From Rapana venosa (lineage: Eukaryota; Mollusca; Gastropoda; Neogastropoda; Muricidae): DNA of 64,000 bases. The stretch is from positions 52,493,741 to 52,557,740 of the forward strand of contig CM054157.1 of NCBI GenBank assembly GCA_028751875.1, in the 5' to 3' direction. The notes beneath the pieces were generated by a model. That model did no database searches. It was not told where the DNA came from and was given only the letters and a program-made list of their open reading frames with translations. Positions 1-14,323 of this stretch are shown piece by piece. The position numbers and the translations under genes are program-made. Positions within the stretch are counted from its first letter, which is position 1. Each line of letters starts with the position of its first letter.

Positions 1-589
1 TCATAAGATTAAGCTCTTGACAGTTTTTTTTTGGTGTGTGTTTGTTTTGTTGTTGTTTTGTTCAAAGTTTTGTTTTGTTTTGTGTGGTTTTGGGGGGTTT
101 TTTTGGTTTTTTTTAAGATTTTGACTACAAAAAGTTTTCCCCACTTTTTTTTTTTGGGGGGGGGGGGGGGCATAAAAATCACTGTTCTTACAAAATACCA
201 GTTTAAGCATAGTCTTGAAAGGAAGGGAGCCTCGCCAAGTAAGAAAAAGGGGAGAAAGAAAAAATGCAGTAGATCATAACGGCCGCATGTGTATAGTCTA
301 AAGTATAACGGTACAGATACAGTATGATTCAAGACCAGATTTCTTTAAATTCTTTTCTCCCCTCATATTGTCTGACCTTTTTCATTCTTTTTTTTTTTTT
401 CTCCTCAAAATCTCAGAATTCTTTCTCCTTTTTTTCCCCCCTCACATATTCTCAGAATTTTTTTTGTTTTTTAAATCCTTTTTTCCCTCCTCCTCAAATT
501 ATCACATTTCTTCCATCTTTCCTTTCCCTCTCAAATAACTCCTGCATCCAGACTTTTCAGATAGCGAAAATTGTCCCATTTTTCGCCAG
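1..589 (+). other. Intron of SETD1 (3' part)
   Basis: No coding exon is seen here. The stretch is T-rich, with a G run at about 155-170 and a pyrimidine-rich tract from 360 to 585 that leads into the acceptor CAG at 587-589. I read it as the 3' end of an intron whose upstream exon lies outside the window. Confidence 0.7.
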
Positions 590-814
590 CAACCCGAGAA
601 GCCGGTGACCGAGCCGGAAAAGCCGACCAAGCCGGTGGTAAAGAGCAGCACAGACGGCGTGAGTTCCACCATCGCCTCGCTCTTCGAGTCGCGCCATCCG
701 TGGACCAAAGACGGAGGCGGGCTGGAGAACAACTATGGCGGCTTCTCCGGGGGCTTCTCCGGGGGCGGGCTCCTGGGAATTCGGGGCGGCATGCCCCAGC
801 TCCCGTCGTTCAAG
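590..814 (+). CDS. SETD1: SETD1 exon (first in window), 75 codons
   Basis: Acceptor TTTTTCGCCAG precedes CAA CCC GAG; donor AAG|GTCAGT follows. The exon is phase 0 at both ends. It encodes a Glu/Pro/Lys-rich start, then [18 protein letters not shown], a Gly/Phe/Ser-rich stretch, and MPQLPSFK. The LPSFK end joins directly to KKFPGT in the next exon, which resembles the conserved PSFKVKRK block of vertebrate SETD1 proteins (from memory). Confidence 0.85.
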
Positions 815-3800
815 GTCAGTCTGTACAAGTGGAGGTTTTGGGGTGGGGTGGGGGGGGGGGGGGGGGGTTTCTCACAGGAAAAATGATGTTCTTGAGATTT
901 GTTCTGAATGGGAAAAACTGAAAACACAATTTTTTTTTTTGTTTTTTAGTTTTTGGGGTTGGTTGGTGGTGGTTTGTTTTTTTTTTTGGGGGGGGGGGGG
1001 GGTGATGATATGATGTTCTTGAGATTTGTATAGAATGGGAAAAACTGAAAACACAATTTTGTTTTTGGGGTGGTTGCTTTTTTTTTTGGCGAGGGGGGGG
1101 GGGGGAGAGCAAAGGGTTTAGTGTGTAAACAGTTTTCATTATCTCAAAATAACTTTTTATCAGAGGGTTGGATGGGGAGATATTTGTTTAACAGCAGTTT
1201 TTATTAAACAATTTTAAATATTTCAAAATAACTTTTTGGGGGGTGGGGGAGGGGGGTGTTTAAAAGCAGTTTTTATTATTTAAAAAAAGGGTTGTTTTTT
1301 TCTGTTTTTTTAAAGACATCCAGTTTGATATTCTCGTCAATTAGGGAAGAAAGGGCAGGGCTGAGAATGGAACCCAGAACTTCACAGTTTACTTGTTAAG
1401 CAGGTCAACATCTTAGCCGTCCTGCCACCTTCCTTTTTGCTGGGTTAATGAATTCTTTTTACTTATCATGCACGTTAAATGTCTCCGTCATGTGCTTTAT
1501 CAGTGACAGTTCCATGATTTCCTTGTGCACAGAAAAAGTTCCCGGGTACACCTGCTGCTGCTGAGAACGACAAGCGAAAGACGGAGGACAAAGAAGAAGA
1601 AGAAACCAGAGAAGCGGAGGAGGCAGAGTCTGGTAAGAAATGTGGAATCATACATTTTCTTTCTTCTTCTTCTTCTTGGATTAGTCATAGGGGTCTTTTG
1701 GTTGGTGTGTTTTTTACCACTTGTGGTCATGGCAGATTTTTCTGTGTGTAAACTTTGAACAGATTTTCCCATAAAGAGTGCTCAGCCCCAAGGGCAGAGA
1801 TATCCTTCAGGCCCCTTTCCTGGGTGTGTATAATTGTTTTGTTATAGGAGTGGCTTTTTCAACAGAATTTTTGCTGCAGACAGTTTCAATTTCATATTGG
1901 TGTGGATTTATTCATGTGTGCAAAATGTACAGCACACGTACAGCTTGAGTTTACTCTCTTAGCTAAAAGTGTAGAACCTGATCTTCTGTCGCGGTCTCAT
2001 AGATGGGTGGAAGAGCCCAGAAGTGGATGTATTAACTGCTAGAGTATTATTTGTCTTTTGTTATCACAGTGAGCATTGCCTAAATTGTATATTTGCAATC
2101 ATCAACGTGCGTGGGCATATAGCTATTTGAAATATTGCTCAGTTTAGGGATTTGTGTTTTCTCATTCCTCGGCCAGAACTCTGAGGTTTACCAGTGGTGA
2201 GATGTTGTGTATGTGATGGGTCAGTTTGCCCACTGCCACCTTCCATCTTTGGGGAAGATGTCTAAAAATGACACCAGTGTGAATGCATTTTTGACCAAAA
2301 TATTGGTCATCCGTTCGTTCTGGTATGCAATGGTCTACACTTCTGAAAGGCAGAACAGGTTTTCAACATGTGTGCAAGATGTTCTGTGTACATTTGCGTA
2401 CAGGGACTCAGTTTATAGTCTCATCCGAAGGACTTTGACATTCAGTTTGATTTTCTCAAACTGGGAAGAAAGGGCAAGGCTGGGAATGGAACCCAGAACC
2501 TCACGGTTTACTTGTTAGGCAGGTGGACGTCTGATCTGTCCTGTCTTCCACCTTCATTCTTTCTGTCATGATCAGTTGTGTTTGCTGTTTCCCCCAGACC
2601 ATGAAGAAGACAAGAAGGCGTCAGACAAGCCCCAGTCTGGGAGCAAGCCTCTTATCTACAGCAGCGACAGCGACGAAGAATCGGACGACGAGAAGGAAGC
2701 CTCTGCCGGTGAGTTTTCTCTTGGTGGCAGCAGAATCTGCTTTACGAATACGTGTATGAACACTCTGTTGTCACCAAAGCATGAGGAATTTATCAGGGTG
2801 ACAAACTTAGTTAAAAAGGCAAATCAAGAGATAAAAATTCATCATTTAAAATGGCGTAAATCAGTATCACAAGTCACAGACAAACTATGTCATATGCTAG
2901 TGGTTAGAACATTGTGCCCGCAACCCGATGACCTGGGTTCGATTCCCGTTCAAGGGGATATTTTCCCCTGGAGGTTAACATCAGTGCAGACTCCACTCTC
3001 CCCAAAAGACTTTCGGATGAGACTATAAACCGAGGCCCCGTGTGTGCGAACGCACGCAGAACATCTTGCACACACATTAAATCCTGTTCCGCTTTTCGTA
3101 AGAGTAGGCCATTGTGTGCCGGTGGTAACAGATGACAGAAGTTACAAAACTGCATACACACGGGGACTGGATGTAAAAAAGCATGTGAGTGCTTATTCCA
3201 TTATCCTCGAAATGAAAGAATAAAAAATATATTTTAAAAAATATATATATATATAAGAACATTTTAATGACATTAACTTATATAAGAACATTTTAATGAC
3301 ACTAACTATATATAAGAACATTTTAATGACACTAACTTCCATGTCCCAACAAGTGCATCTTGACTTGGCAGCCAGTGCACTTGTGAGACATGGTAAGCAG
3401 GTTTATGAGAAGATTGTTCCAGAAAAACCCTGCATAAACCATCACTTTCTTGTGCAAATGTTTTGCGATAGAAAATGTTTAAAAAAACCATTTTAGAAGT
3501 GTGTGATTTGAAGGGAGAGAAAGTGTCTCATTCAAATATGTTTGTGAAATAGGGGGCAGTGGGACTTCTTTTTGTTCTGTGGTAAATGAGTTTTCTTGTA
3601 GACGGATATTGGTCGTTATGATTTTATTAGCCTCTTCTTTGGGCTATATTTCTGAGATTATTTCAAGGGAAATTGATTTCTAAAAAAAATGACTGTGTTT
3701 TTGAAGAATATACGATGTCTTGGAAGGGATTGTTGAAAGATGTGTAATTTAACAATGAAGGAAAAAAACCTGTTTTTAAAAAAAAATTCAATTCTATTTG

Positions 3801-4628
3801 CTTTTTGTGTCATTAGATAGACAGACACTGCATTTGCAGTTTTGAAAGTTAAACACGGGAAATGTACGTCAAGGAAAAGGAGTGCAAAAGTAACAGTTTG
3901 TGAGCATGCTTTCTGTGGAAAATAAAACTGTCGCCTAATTCCATTTTTCAGTGGACGAAGAGGAGGATGAGGAAGAAGAAGAAGAAGAGGAGGAAGAAGA
4001 AGAGAGTGAGGAAGACAGCGATGATGAGGAAGAAGAGGAGGAAGAGTCTGGACTGTCAGGAGCAGAGTCGTCAGAGGAGGAAGAGGAGGAGGAGGAGGAA
4101 GATGTGGAGGTGGAGAAGGAGGAAGACAAGAGCCCTGCGACGACGAAGAAGAAGAAAGTGCAGATCAAGGAAATGGAAGACGAGGAATCCGCCATGTCTG
4201 TGTCTGAAAAGTGAGTCTTTCTGTGGAAACTGTTCGTATTTGTCTGTCCCCCAAGTTGGAATGCTGCTACCGAAATGGTCATTTGGTTGGAGGGGGGGGA
4301 CGGTTGCCGAAGAACAAAAAAAAAAAAAACAATAAAAAGGAATGCAATCCTTTTTTCTTTTTAGGTCAGATTCTCAGTTGTTTCCTGTCAGCAACTGCGA
4401 TGGGATAGAATCGCGTGCACAGTCTCGGGGATACTGAATAGGGAATCTTTGTTTTCCTACTTGCTATTGTGATGGACAAGAAATGTAACCTGAAATCTGC
4501 CCAACTGTTGTCCTTTTTAAGGTAGAGTTTTTGTAGTGTGTTTTTTGCACATCATGTCATTTGTTTGCTTTGCTACATATTCTTAGTCTTTGCATGCGCC
4601 ACCCCCCCTTCCCCCCCCCCCCCCCTCC

Positions 4629-4661
<33 letters not shown>

Positions 4662-5482
4662 ACACACACACCCCACACCCCTTCCAAAAACACCTCATTC
4701 TCCCTTTCCAAAAAAAGCAAACCAGCCAACGAAACCAAACCAAAATTTAATTTTTTTAAAAATTAAAAAATTTGAAGTCATTCATACAGTACACATCACA
4801 AATTTGAATAAATGCTGTTATTAGCTAATAGGATGAGATTGTCATCAGTCATGAAAATCGCTTAGCATATCAACCTGCACTCTGCTTTTAACTCTTAGTG
4901 GGGGAAAAAACCCAGCTGTGATATTCTGACACAGAGACTGAATGCGGAGAAATCGGCAACAGCGCTGAAAAATACTTGGAGCTGAAGAGAGTTCTTCAGT
5001 CAGAAATTTTAAGGAGGAAAAAAAATCCTCAGAAGTCGGAGTATGGCTGTATTTGTGGCAAGATGCTTGAAAACAGTCGCACACACAAACTTTGTCCTCC
5101 AGTGCGTACTTACAATCTCAGTGATTCCCAGGTGAGATGAGTGAGTCAAGAGTGTACATCCAGGGTGACCCCCCAGGGTGTTAAACTGGGGAACGCCCAA
5201 GACATTTCTTTCAATTGATTGTGTTTTATTTTTATTTCTACAGAGAAGAGGAGGAGGCAGAGAAAGAGGAGGAAAAGGCGGACACGAGCAGTGAAGAGGA
5301 ATCTGATGTGGACGTTGAGGATGACGAGGAGGAGGAGGTCTCTGACCAGAAGACATCCTCTCCCCTGAAGGCTGTTTCTCCGTATGTTTCTCCATCCGTT
5401 CTTTGTGTGTGTGTGTGGAGCGTGTGTAAGTGTGTGTGTAAGTGTGTGTGTGTGTAAGTAAGTGTGTGTAAGTGTGTGTGTG

Positions 5483-5516
<34 letters not shown>

Positions 5517-8500
5517 AGCCTAGTTGCCAGAGATTCAGATTTATGATTTGCCAGTAACTGGGGGCTCCACACACACACACACACACACACATCGGTTTTG
5601 AGATCGTAGCGCTCGCGACCTAGTTCTCTACCCCCCCCCTTCCATGGTATCAATGTGAAGGTCATTCACTGACCTACTTTCTGACAACACTTGTCAAAGG
5701 ATAACTTCACTCACGGAAACACACGAAGAGTGAATCCGAAGGAACCCGAGAGGCATTTACTGATGGCATACGGTTGAGTCGAAGTCTCTGATTGGCTCCT
5801 GTCCGTAAAAAAATAACTGATTGGTTCTAAGAGTCACGTGACTTTTATCCAAGATGGCGGTTGTTTTCTTCCTGAGTTCGATCAACACTCGAGTCGGACC
5901 GGTTTTTTAGCCAAAGTTTTTTACTGAAAGTCTCAAAAATGCCAAAATATGCCGAAAACAAGTGTTGGACTGTCAATGCCTTCAGCAGACAGAATAGAAA
6001 ATGGAGGAAACGGAAAATAGACTGACGATCGCCAGCTGAAGTGGTGACCGACTTTTGCCGTGCTGTGCACATCAACTTGCGATGTCGTCAATAGCTACTC
6101 GCTTACTTCTCTGATGTGATAATTGGAAATTTTTCTCCATAAAACGTGTATCAATGGCTGGCACCGACACTAGTTATGATAAAGATCCGTTGCGCAAGAA
6201 AAATTAACCGATCCGCGAGCCGCAACTTTTCAAACGATCGCAGAATATCGTCATTGATGTGTCAACATTAGAAAGTTTGGTGACAATGTAACTGTGCACA
6301 AAGTGTTATAAACTGGGAGCCTAAGGTAGACAAACTTGAATAGCTACATTTTCCATCGATTTATATATGTTTTGGGAATGTAGCTGACGATTCTTTTCCT
6401 ATCAAGTTATTTGTTGTTGGAACTTAGAAAGCATACAGTAGTTTATTTTTACTAGGGCTATTCAGTATTCAACACCCCCTTCCCCCCCCCCCCCCCCCCC
6501 CCCCCCTCTCACTTTTTCTCACTTCCCTATTCCGCCCCCCCACCCCCACCCCAATCCCCCCTCCCCTCCCTCCCAGTCACCCCCCCCCCCCCCCCCCACC
6601 CAAAAACTTTCTCCCCCCCCCAACCCCCTCCCCATTCTGCTTGTACACTTTTTTTTTTTTCGTTGCTGTTTTCAGGCACTTAATTTATGTAATTTATAAT
6701 TTTTTAGTGTTAAAGTGTTGTTAAGAAAACTTTTTGTGCTGTCAACAACAATTGTGTGCATCTGTGTCATTTGTGTGTGTGTGTGTGTGTTGTGCATTCA
6801 AATTGGCATATTATGGGTTTTTCAATTGATATCATAATTTGTTTCTTATTTGAATATCTAGTAAGTAGTATAATAAATTTTATAAACATGCAGATATGGC
6901 ATGTCCGCTCACTCGCACATACACAAACACTGCATAAAAGAACACACATTTATGATGTTTTCACATCATTAGTCCATCAGCATACATTATTTTAATTGGC
7001 TGCAGAAAGAGGCCAAGGATTGAATACTTTGTATTGTCTTCTGGAGTCCTGTTCCACCACCATCTCTTTCCACACACATATTTCTTCCCTGCCTCTTTTC
7101 TTTTTAGCTCACTTTCCAACTCTCCTGTACTTTCCATTTTCACACAGTTTATTGTTTTGCATTCTGCTTTGTATTCTCACACATTTTATTATTTTTATCT
7201 ATCTCACTTTATAATATATATTGATATTTATATAAAGATCTACATTCAAAGCTGAGATGAACATATAACAAGGAAAGAGTCGGCATGCAGTTGGAGGTGA
7301 GGTACTTTTCCTGCAACATAGTGCTTGCTGGTCTGGATTTTGTGGCAGGGAGCAATGCAGAAGTGTTTGTAGAGAAATCAGACATTCTCAGGGTGAAAAC
7401 AGCCACTAGAAAAATCCTCTGATAGGGCCAGAGAAAAGAGGGGGGGAAAATAGAAACTGTAAGACATGCGGAACGTGAACATAGCCAGGCACACAAGGGG
7501 GGGTGTATGCCCCAGGAGCCTCCTGAAAAATTTTATTTTATAAGAAAAAACTGTCTGTAATCACTCAGTAGTGTTGGCCTAATGTTATTTTACCATGCAA
7601 AATTTATTTGGAATGTTTAATCATGAGTTTTATTGATTAAATTGTTAACTAAATCTTTACGGGCGTTTTTCTCAAAACTGGTTTTTTCAGCTGGGTCAGT
7701 CGTTTGGCCCACCTGTAACTTCTGACCTAATGGAAATAATCTAATCAAATTTGGCATGCTGGTTTAGAAAACATCTGCTGAGTGCAATGAGAGTGTTTGA
7801 GCTCTGTAGCTGTTATAGTTTTTAAATATCAAATGATATAAACAAAAAAACGGGAATGAAAATTTTGGGGCATATTTGGAGAAGACAGAAAACACCATTT
7901 TATTAACTAAAACATAACTTTTTTGTGATCATTGCTCACAGTGATATCAAATCAAACTGGAAAAATTATAAACACCATTATGTAATGCATATTTTGAAAG
8001 TAGCAGATGGGCTAAACAGCAACCCATATTTTTTTTGAAAAATTATCACATTATCATATCTGTTTGACTTACATATTTCAAACTTGGCACAGATAGCCAT
8101 ATTAATGCACTTAGCATGTGTACCAAATTTCATTGAGATATCTATACTAGTTCCTGAGAAACGAAAATTTGCAAAAAGTGACGCAGTGGTCCACCTTCAA
8201 TCCCCAACAACTAACAAGTCCCTTGGATGAGGTTATAACCAGAGGTCTCATGTGCTAACACGCAGATTTTTTTTCCACACCTGTCAAAAAACTTGATCCA
8301 TCTTGTGAAGAAGACGAGGCCAACCTTGGTAGCTAGCATGGATGATAACAGACATACCCAGCATGCCATATAACTCTTGAGAGAGGTGGGCTCTCCCAGG
8401 TTCAGCCTGCCTAAGACTCGCTCTGCCTGAAGTAAATACTGGGTGCACTGGCCCTCCAGAAAAATTGAGTCATAGGAATGTCAACCAGTCATAACTGTAC

Positions 8501-11500
8501 ATAGCTGCACTGTTTTAGTCTGAGGTTTTTAAATTTTACGAGGTGACAGCCCTGATATAGCTTTTGTGGTCGGCGAGGCTATAAACGACAGGATTGGACT
8601 GGGTTGGAGCCAGTCATAGCAAAGTAAGATTACAAAAGCAGCAAGACTTTTACATAAGGTATGGAAAGAAGGTTTGTCTCATAACTGTTGCTGATTCAAA
8701 GACAAATGGTCATTCCCCTTCATAAAGGGCAGCTAGCCGATATTTGGATATTGTTGGGAAAAAAGGTTTGGGGGTGGGGGGAGGGGGTTGAAAGAGGAGT
8801 GTCGTTTTCATTTCACAAGAAGAATCTCAGAATTGTGTAGTTCCAATTTTTTTTTCTTGTGGTTTGTTACATTTTTTTCCAAATTTGTTGTTGCTTTAAA
8901 GAAGACATCTCAGTGTGTATATATATATATGTGTGTATATTTATTTATTTATTTATATATATATATTATTTTGCGTCCCAATTTTTTCCCCATAATATTT
9001 AAAAAAAAACCTTTTGTTTTCACATACATGTGGAAAAGAAAAAACCAAACTACGGCCATGATATGAGAGTAGGTGCACGCACACAGTCATTTCTTATCAG
9101 TCTTGTTGACCTTGTCACAGCAGGAAGGGGGAAGAGCAAGAAGCGAAGACGAAAGACGCGAAGGCAGCAGCGGCAGCAGAAGTGCCCACTTCAGAAACGA
9201 CAACATCAGCAGCAGACTCCTCAACCCCTGCCCTCACCTCCAGCCCCTCCAAGCGAGGGTTATCTCCCATCAAAGAGGAAGCGGAGGAGGAGAAGACGGT
9301 GGAGGACAAAGACGATGTGCAAAAGGAGAAAGACGCGCGCATCGACCGGCAAGACAAAGAGGTTGATGAGAAAGAGGCTGAGAGAGACGAAGACATGCAT
9401 GTGGACAAGGAGGAAGAAGAGGTGTGTAAGGGTGTGGCAAAGGCAGAAGAGGATTCGTCGTCGTCGTCGTCGCCTGCTAAACGGCAACAGGATCTCCGCC
9501 CTTCTGAACCAGCAGAAGAGATCTCAAAGGAAGCGAAGGAGGAAGGTGAAATTGAGGACAAAGAGGAGGGTGAAATAACGGACACGGTCGCTGCCGACAA
9601 AGCTCCATCGCATAAAGAGAAAACGGTCGAGGCGAAGGAGGAGGGGGTGAAACAGAAAACGGACAGCTCTTCCCAAGTGCCCCAGTCCCCGGTCCTCCCC
9701 CCTACGAAAACAAAGGGCAAAGGTCGTGGGCGGCCGCGTAAGAAATCCATCCAGTCCCCAGTGCGGTCCTCGGACCACTCCGTAGACTCTGACGTGCCGG
9801 CGGACAGCGTGTGCTCCGTAACCAGAGAGTCTGCCCAGGACGTGACCTCCTCCTCCTCCTCCTCCACCACCGACAGGAAATTCTCCGTCGACAGTGACGC
9901 AGCAGCAGCCGACATCAACAGCCGGCCGCCGACGCTGAACCACGCCATCGCCGAGCACGACTACTTTGCCGCCCCGGCGAAACGGAAGTGCGTGTCGCTG
10001 GAGGAGGAGGAGGACGAGGATTCGGAGCTGACGGACTCTGCGGATGAAACGGCGGAGCTGTACCACGATGTGTGGCTGGAGCACAACTACTGCCTGCCCA
10101 TCCCCAGGAACGACGTGACGGGCGTCAGTTTGGTGACGGGCAAACAGCCAGCCCCTGCCCCTGCCCCGGCCCCTGGAGAGGAAGAAGCCTCGCCCGTCAG
10201 AACGCCCAAGGTCAAGAAGTCCAAGAAGGAGGAGAGAACGCCGCCCGAGGCGGACGGGGTCACGGAGGTGTCGCCGAAGGAGAAGGTCAAGGTCAAAACT
10301 CCGGGGCGCGGGAAGAAGGAGAAGCTGAAGGACATCACCAACAAGGGCAGCCGGGAGTTGAGCCAGCTCCTGCCCGAAGACCACGTGCCCAAGTCGCCCG
10401 TCACCTTTGACCCCCGCAGCATCGCCGAGGAGAGGCAGGTCAGTGGTTGGTGGGTTGGGTGTTTTCTGAGGGTGGTTGCTGTTTTTTTGTGTTTTTTTTT
10501 CGGAAAGTTGTTTGTGCACTTCCCTCGTGGAGATACCCGGTGGTCTTGTCAGTGTAAATAGCATCCCCACCTTCTGGAAAATCCGTGCTAGCAATTTCCT
10601 CTTTTCTATCCCGCTCTTTGTTTCTGCCGTGGTCCTTTTCTTCCTGTCACCTCCTTCTTGTCTGTTTTCCGCCGTTTTGGTCCGTTCTTCAGCCTTCTTT
10701 GTCCAGAAAGACTGGAAAGATTCTCTTCCACTCTTGAGGTCAGGTGCGCTGGGCCTGACTTGTCAGGCGCTTAACGGCAGCGCGATGCATTTTCGCTTGT
10801 ATGACAGACAACAGTAGTTGCTGTCTGAGCGTTTGTCGAAGAAGTAGTAGTTTGTGCACTTCCGTTTGGGATAAGGAATTCTTTATATTCAGATTTAGCC
10901 ACACCATGCTTTTGGAGGGGGGGGGTGTTGGTTTTTCTGACTTAGATGGAACAACATCTGTGTTCTTACATGGATTGTGAAGAGTGCCAAAATATATATC
11001 TTACCATTTTTTTAATTTTTAGAGAGACCTATATGTTCATGCGGCTGTTATATTCTGAGTTTACTTGGGTGTCACTGTAACTTTACTTCCACATCTCCTT
11101 CTAAACGGTTAAGAAATTATGTATGGCTACAGTAAGTTTTGTTTGTATTTAATTTTGTATACCTCTTCAAGTTGCTCAGTCACTCACACAGACACACACA
11201 CACACACACATACATACTCACACTCACTCACTTACTCACTCAGACACAGACACACACACACACTTTTCAAGATTTAATTCACCTTTGACCCCTTTTGGGG
11301 CATGAAGGATTTCAGTAAACAAAATCAACTGTAACATATATAATCTGCATTAGCAAAAAAACACCATGTACAACACTGCTTGTGACAGAAATAGTATTGT
11401 AGTCAACCATTCCATCTGTATCATGCAACTTTACTCAGTTTTAACACTTATACACCCCCCACCCCTCCCACACACACGCACACACACACACACACATTCA

Positions 11501-12030
11501 CAAACACATTGTTAAGGGTTGTAATAATGTAATACTTCAATATTATCGTTAAGACATTTTTTTGTTCCTAGATAGATGGCTTGTTGAAAAAAAAGCATAT
11601 GCATTGCGTATTTATTTTACCATCTGGAAGTAATAATTTGATCGACTTTCACACAAACACACGCAGACACACACCAAAACTCACGACATTTTCCTCCCAC
11701 AGGTTTTCTTCGACATCTACAACAAAGGCATCGACGACGAGGACATCAACTACCTGAAGCGGACGTACGACGAACTCATGCAGTCTGACGACCCTATGTT
11801 CTACTGGCTGAACGACATTCTGTGGGTGGACCACCCCTACACCAACATACCCGACCCACCCCGCAAACGCCGCAAGGTTGACGACTACTACCAGAACAGA
11901 ACGCATAGAACAGGTCAGAGGGCGGAAGGGTGTAGGCCACTTGAAAAAAATATATTTTGTACGAATTTTGTTGTTGTTGAGGCTAATGGAATAAGCTCTC
12001 ATGTGCTAGCTTTATAAAGCATTCACATTA

Positions 12031-12094
<64 letters not shown>

Positions 12095-14274
12095 TATATA
12101 TATATATATACATATATTTATATAGATATATATAGATATAGATGTATAGATATACACACATATATATATATACACACATATATAGATATAGATATATGTA
12201 TACATCCAGTCCCCATGTGCATGCGGTTTTTGTAAATTTTGTCGTCCATTCCCACTGGCACAAATTTGGGGGTAGAAGGAAGTGGGGTGGGGGGTCGGAG
12301 GATGATCTGGTAGGTATTCGAAGAAAAAAAATGACACCCATCCCCCTCCCCGTTCCTTGTCTAATTTTTGTGTATGCAACCATTCCCCCCCCCCACACAC
12401 CACACACACACACATTTAGGTAGCCACATTCTGATTTCAGGGAGAAAGAACTTAATTGAATATGATAGGAAATGGGCGAAAAAAATGGTGGTATCAAAGT
12501 GGAACGAGTTTTAACGAGTGTGCAAGATGTTCTGCGTGCGTTTGCACACGGGTCCTCAGTTTATAGTGTCATCCGAATAACTTTTATGGGGAGTGGAGTT
12601 GGCACTGATGTTAACTCCAGAGGAAAAATTCCACTTGATTGAGATTCGAATTCGAGTCGGCATATCACGAGAGCAAAGCGTATTACTCTAACCACCAGGC
12701 TCTGTGTGTGTGTGTGTGGTGTTGTTGACTTCAATTTTACATCTGTTCGCTTCTAGTGATATTAGACAAGGGGGAACAAATGGAGGGGTGGATGTCTTAT
12801 TAAAAAAATTAAATAAAAAACCTAAACCCCCCAAAAAACACCAACCAAGTTTTTACAAAAAAATCACATAAAGAAACTTGGCAATGCAACAGGAATTATT
12901 TTTTTTAAAAACCCATAAAAACAAGTCATTAACATTAATGCTACTATAACAAATGTCCTAAGGGACTGCGATAAAGACCTTTCACAATTTCAAATGCCAG
13001 TTTTAAATTATTGAATATGCTGGTGAGGGAGTTTTCAGAAAAATGGGGCATGAAAGGTTATATACTCTGGCAGTCAAAAAGTATACGAGTATTGGTAATA
13101 TTCTCACCACATGGACATTTACCATTTTTGCTGAATTAGGTTATCAATGCATTTAGTTTCATTCTATAAAATAAAGCAGTAAGTGTGTGTGGTGTGTCTG
13201 TGTGTGTGTGTGTGGTGTCTGTGTCTTTGGTGTGTCTGTGTGGTGTGTCTGTGTGTGTGGTGTGTGTGTGTGTATGTTTGTCTGTGTGGTGTGTGTGTGT
13301 CTGTGTTGTGTGTGTGGTGTGTCTGTGTGTGATGTGTGTTTGTGTGGTGTGTGTGTGTCTGTGAGTGTGTGTATGGTATGTCTGTGTGTGTGTGTGTCTG
13401 TGTGTGTGTGTCTGTGTGTGGTCTGTGTGTGTGTGTCTGTCTGTCTGTGTGTGAGTGTGTCTGTGTGTGTGTGTCTGTGTGGTGTGTGTCTGTGTGGTGT
13501 GTGTGGTGTGTGTGTATCTGTGTCTGTGTGTGTGTGTGTGTTGCAGGGTCAGCCAGGACAGACGGCTACTACAAGATCTCACTGGAGGAGAAGGCGCGCT
13601 ACCTCAGCCAGGCTCGCAACGTCTTCCTGGCCGCTGAGAGTCTGCACCAGAGTGAACGGGTGAGGCCTCTGTCTGTCTGTCTGTCTGTGTCTCTCTGTCT
13701 GTCTGTGTCTCTCTGTCTGTCTCTCTGTCTGTCCGGCAGGCCTGCACTTGCAGTTGACCTGGGACACTAAAAAATCTGACCCTTAATTCACCAGATGCCG
13801 CCAGGATTTGAAACCACGATTTCATGGACCTCTGGTATTGAGGGAAAACGGTCTTTACCACTCGGCTATAGGATCCGCCATGCATGGGTCTGATTGATTG
13901 TAGAGTCTCCTCCAAAAGACTTGGTCTTTCAGCTCGATTTTCTGTTCACACTGGGAAGAAAGGGCGAGGCTAGGAATCGAACTCAGAACTGAAACGGTTT
14001 TCTTGTTTGGCAGGTGGACGTCTAAACCGTCCTGCCACCTTCCCTCTGGAGGAAAAGTCTGAAATGTTGTCATACAAAGTATTTGTCCACAAAGTGGAGA
14101 ATGCCAGTTTGAAGTAAGGAAGAAAGGGGACAGGGAAAAAAGTGAAATTTTCGTGTGTGTGTGTATACACTCACACATACACACACAAAATGATAGATCA
14201 TAAAACACACACACACACACTCACAAAATGATAGATCATAAACCACACACACACACAAAATGATAGATCATAAA

Positions 14275-14323
<49 letters not shown>

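Larger units (their letters stand above)
5382..9123 (+). other. Large SETD1 intron (3.7 kb)
   Basis: After the hairpin and promoter-like block it contains a C-rich homopolymer region (6470-6650), a short GT tract (6772-6790), AT-rich unique sequence (6800-8200), and a degenerate SINE core remnant (GGATGAGGTTATAACC, about 8226). At 8555-8610 there is a short repeat (GTGGTCGGCGAGGCTATAAA) that recurs near 19257. (TA)n lies at 8920-8965. No exon with a convincing frame was found. Confidence 0.6.

Noticed and set aside
2893..3000. True tRNA gene candidates at SINE heads (also 25775, 55775, 61808 region)
   Set aside because: A- and B-box-like sequences are present but no complete cloverleaf; they continue into repeat bodies, so they are SINE heads.
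9524..10594. A 356-residue antisense reading frame across SETD1 exon 6
   Set aside because: It is the shadow of a GC-rich, acidic sense exon. Its Arg/Val/Leu-rich composition follows from the reverse complement, and the sense frame has splice sites and family similarity.
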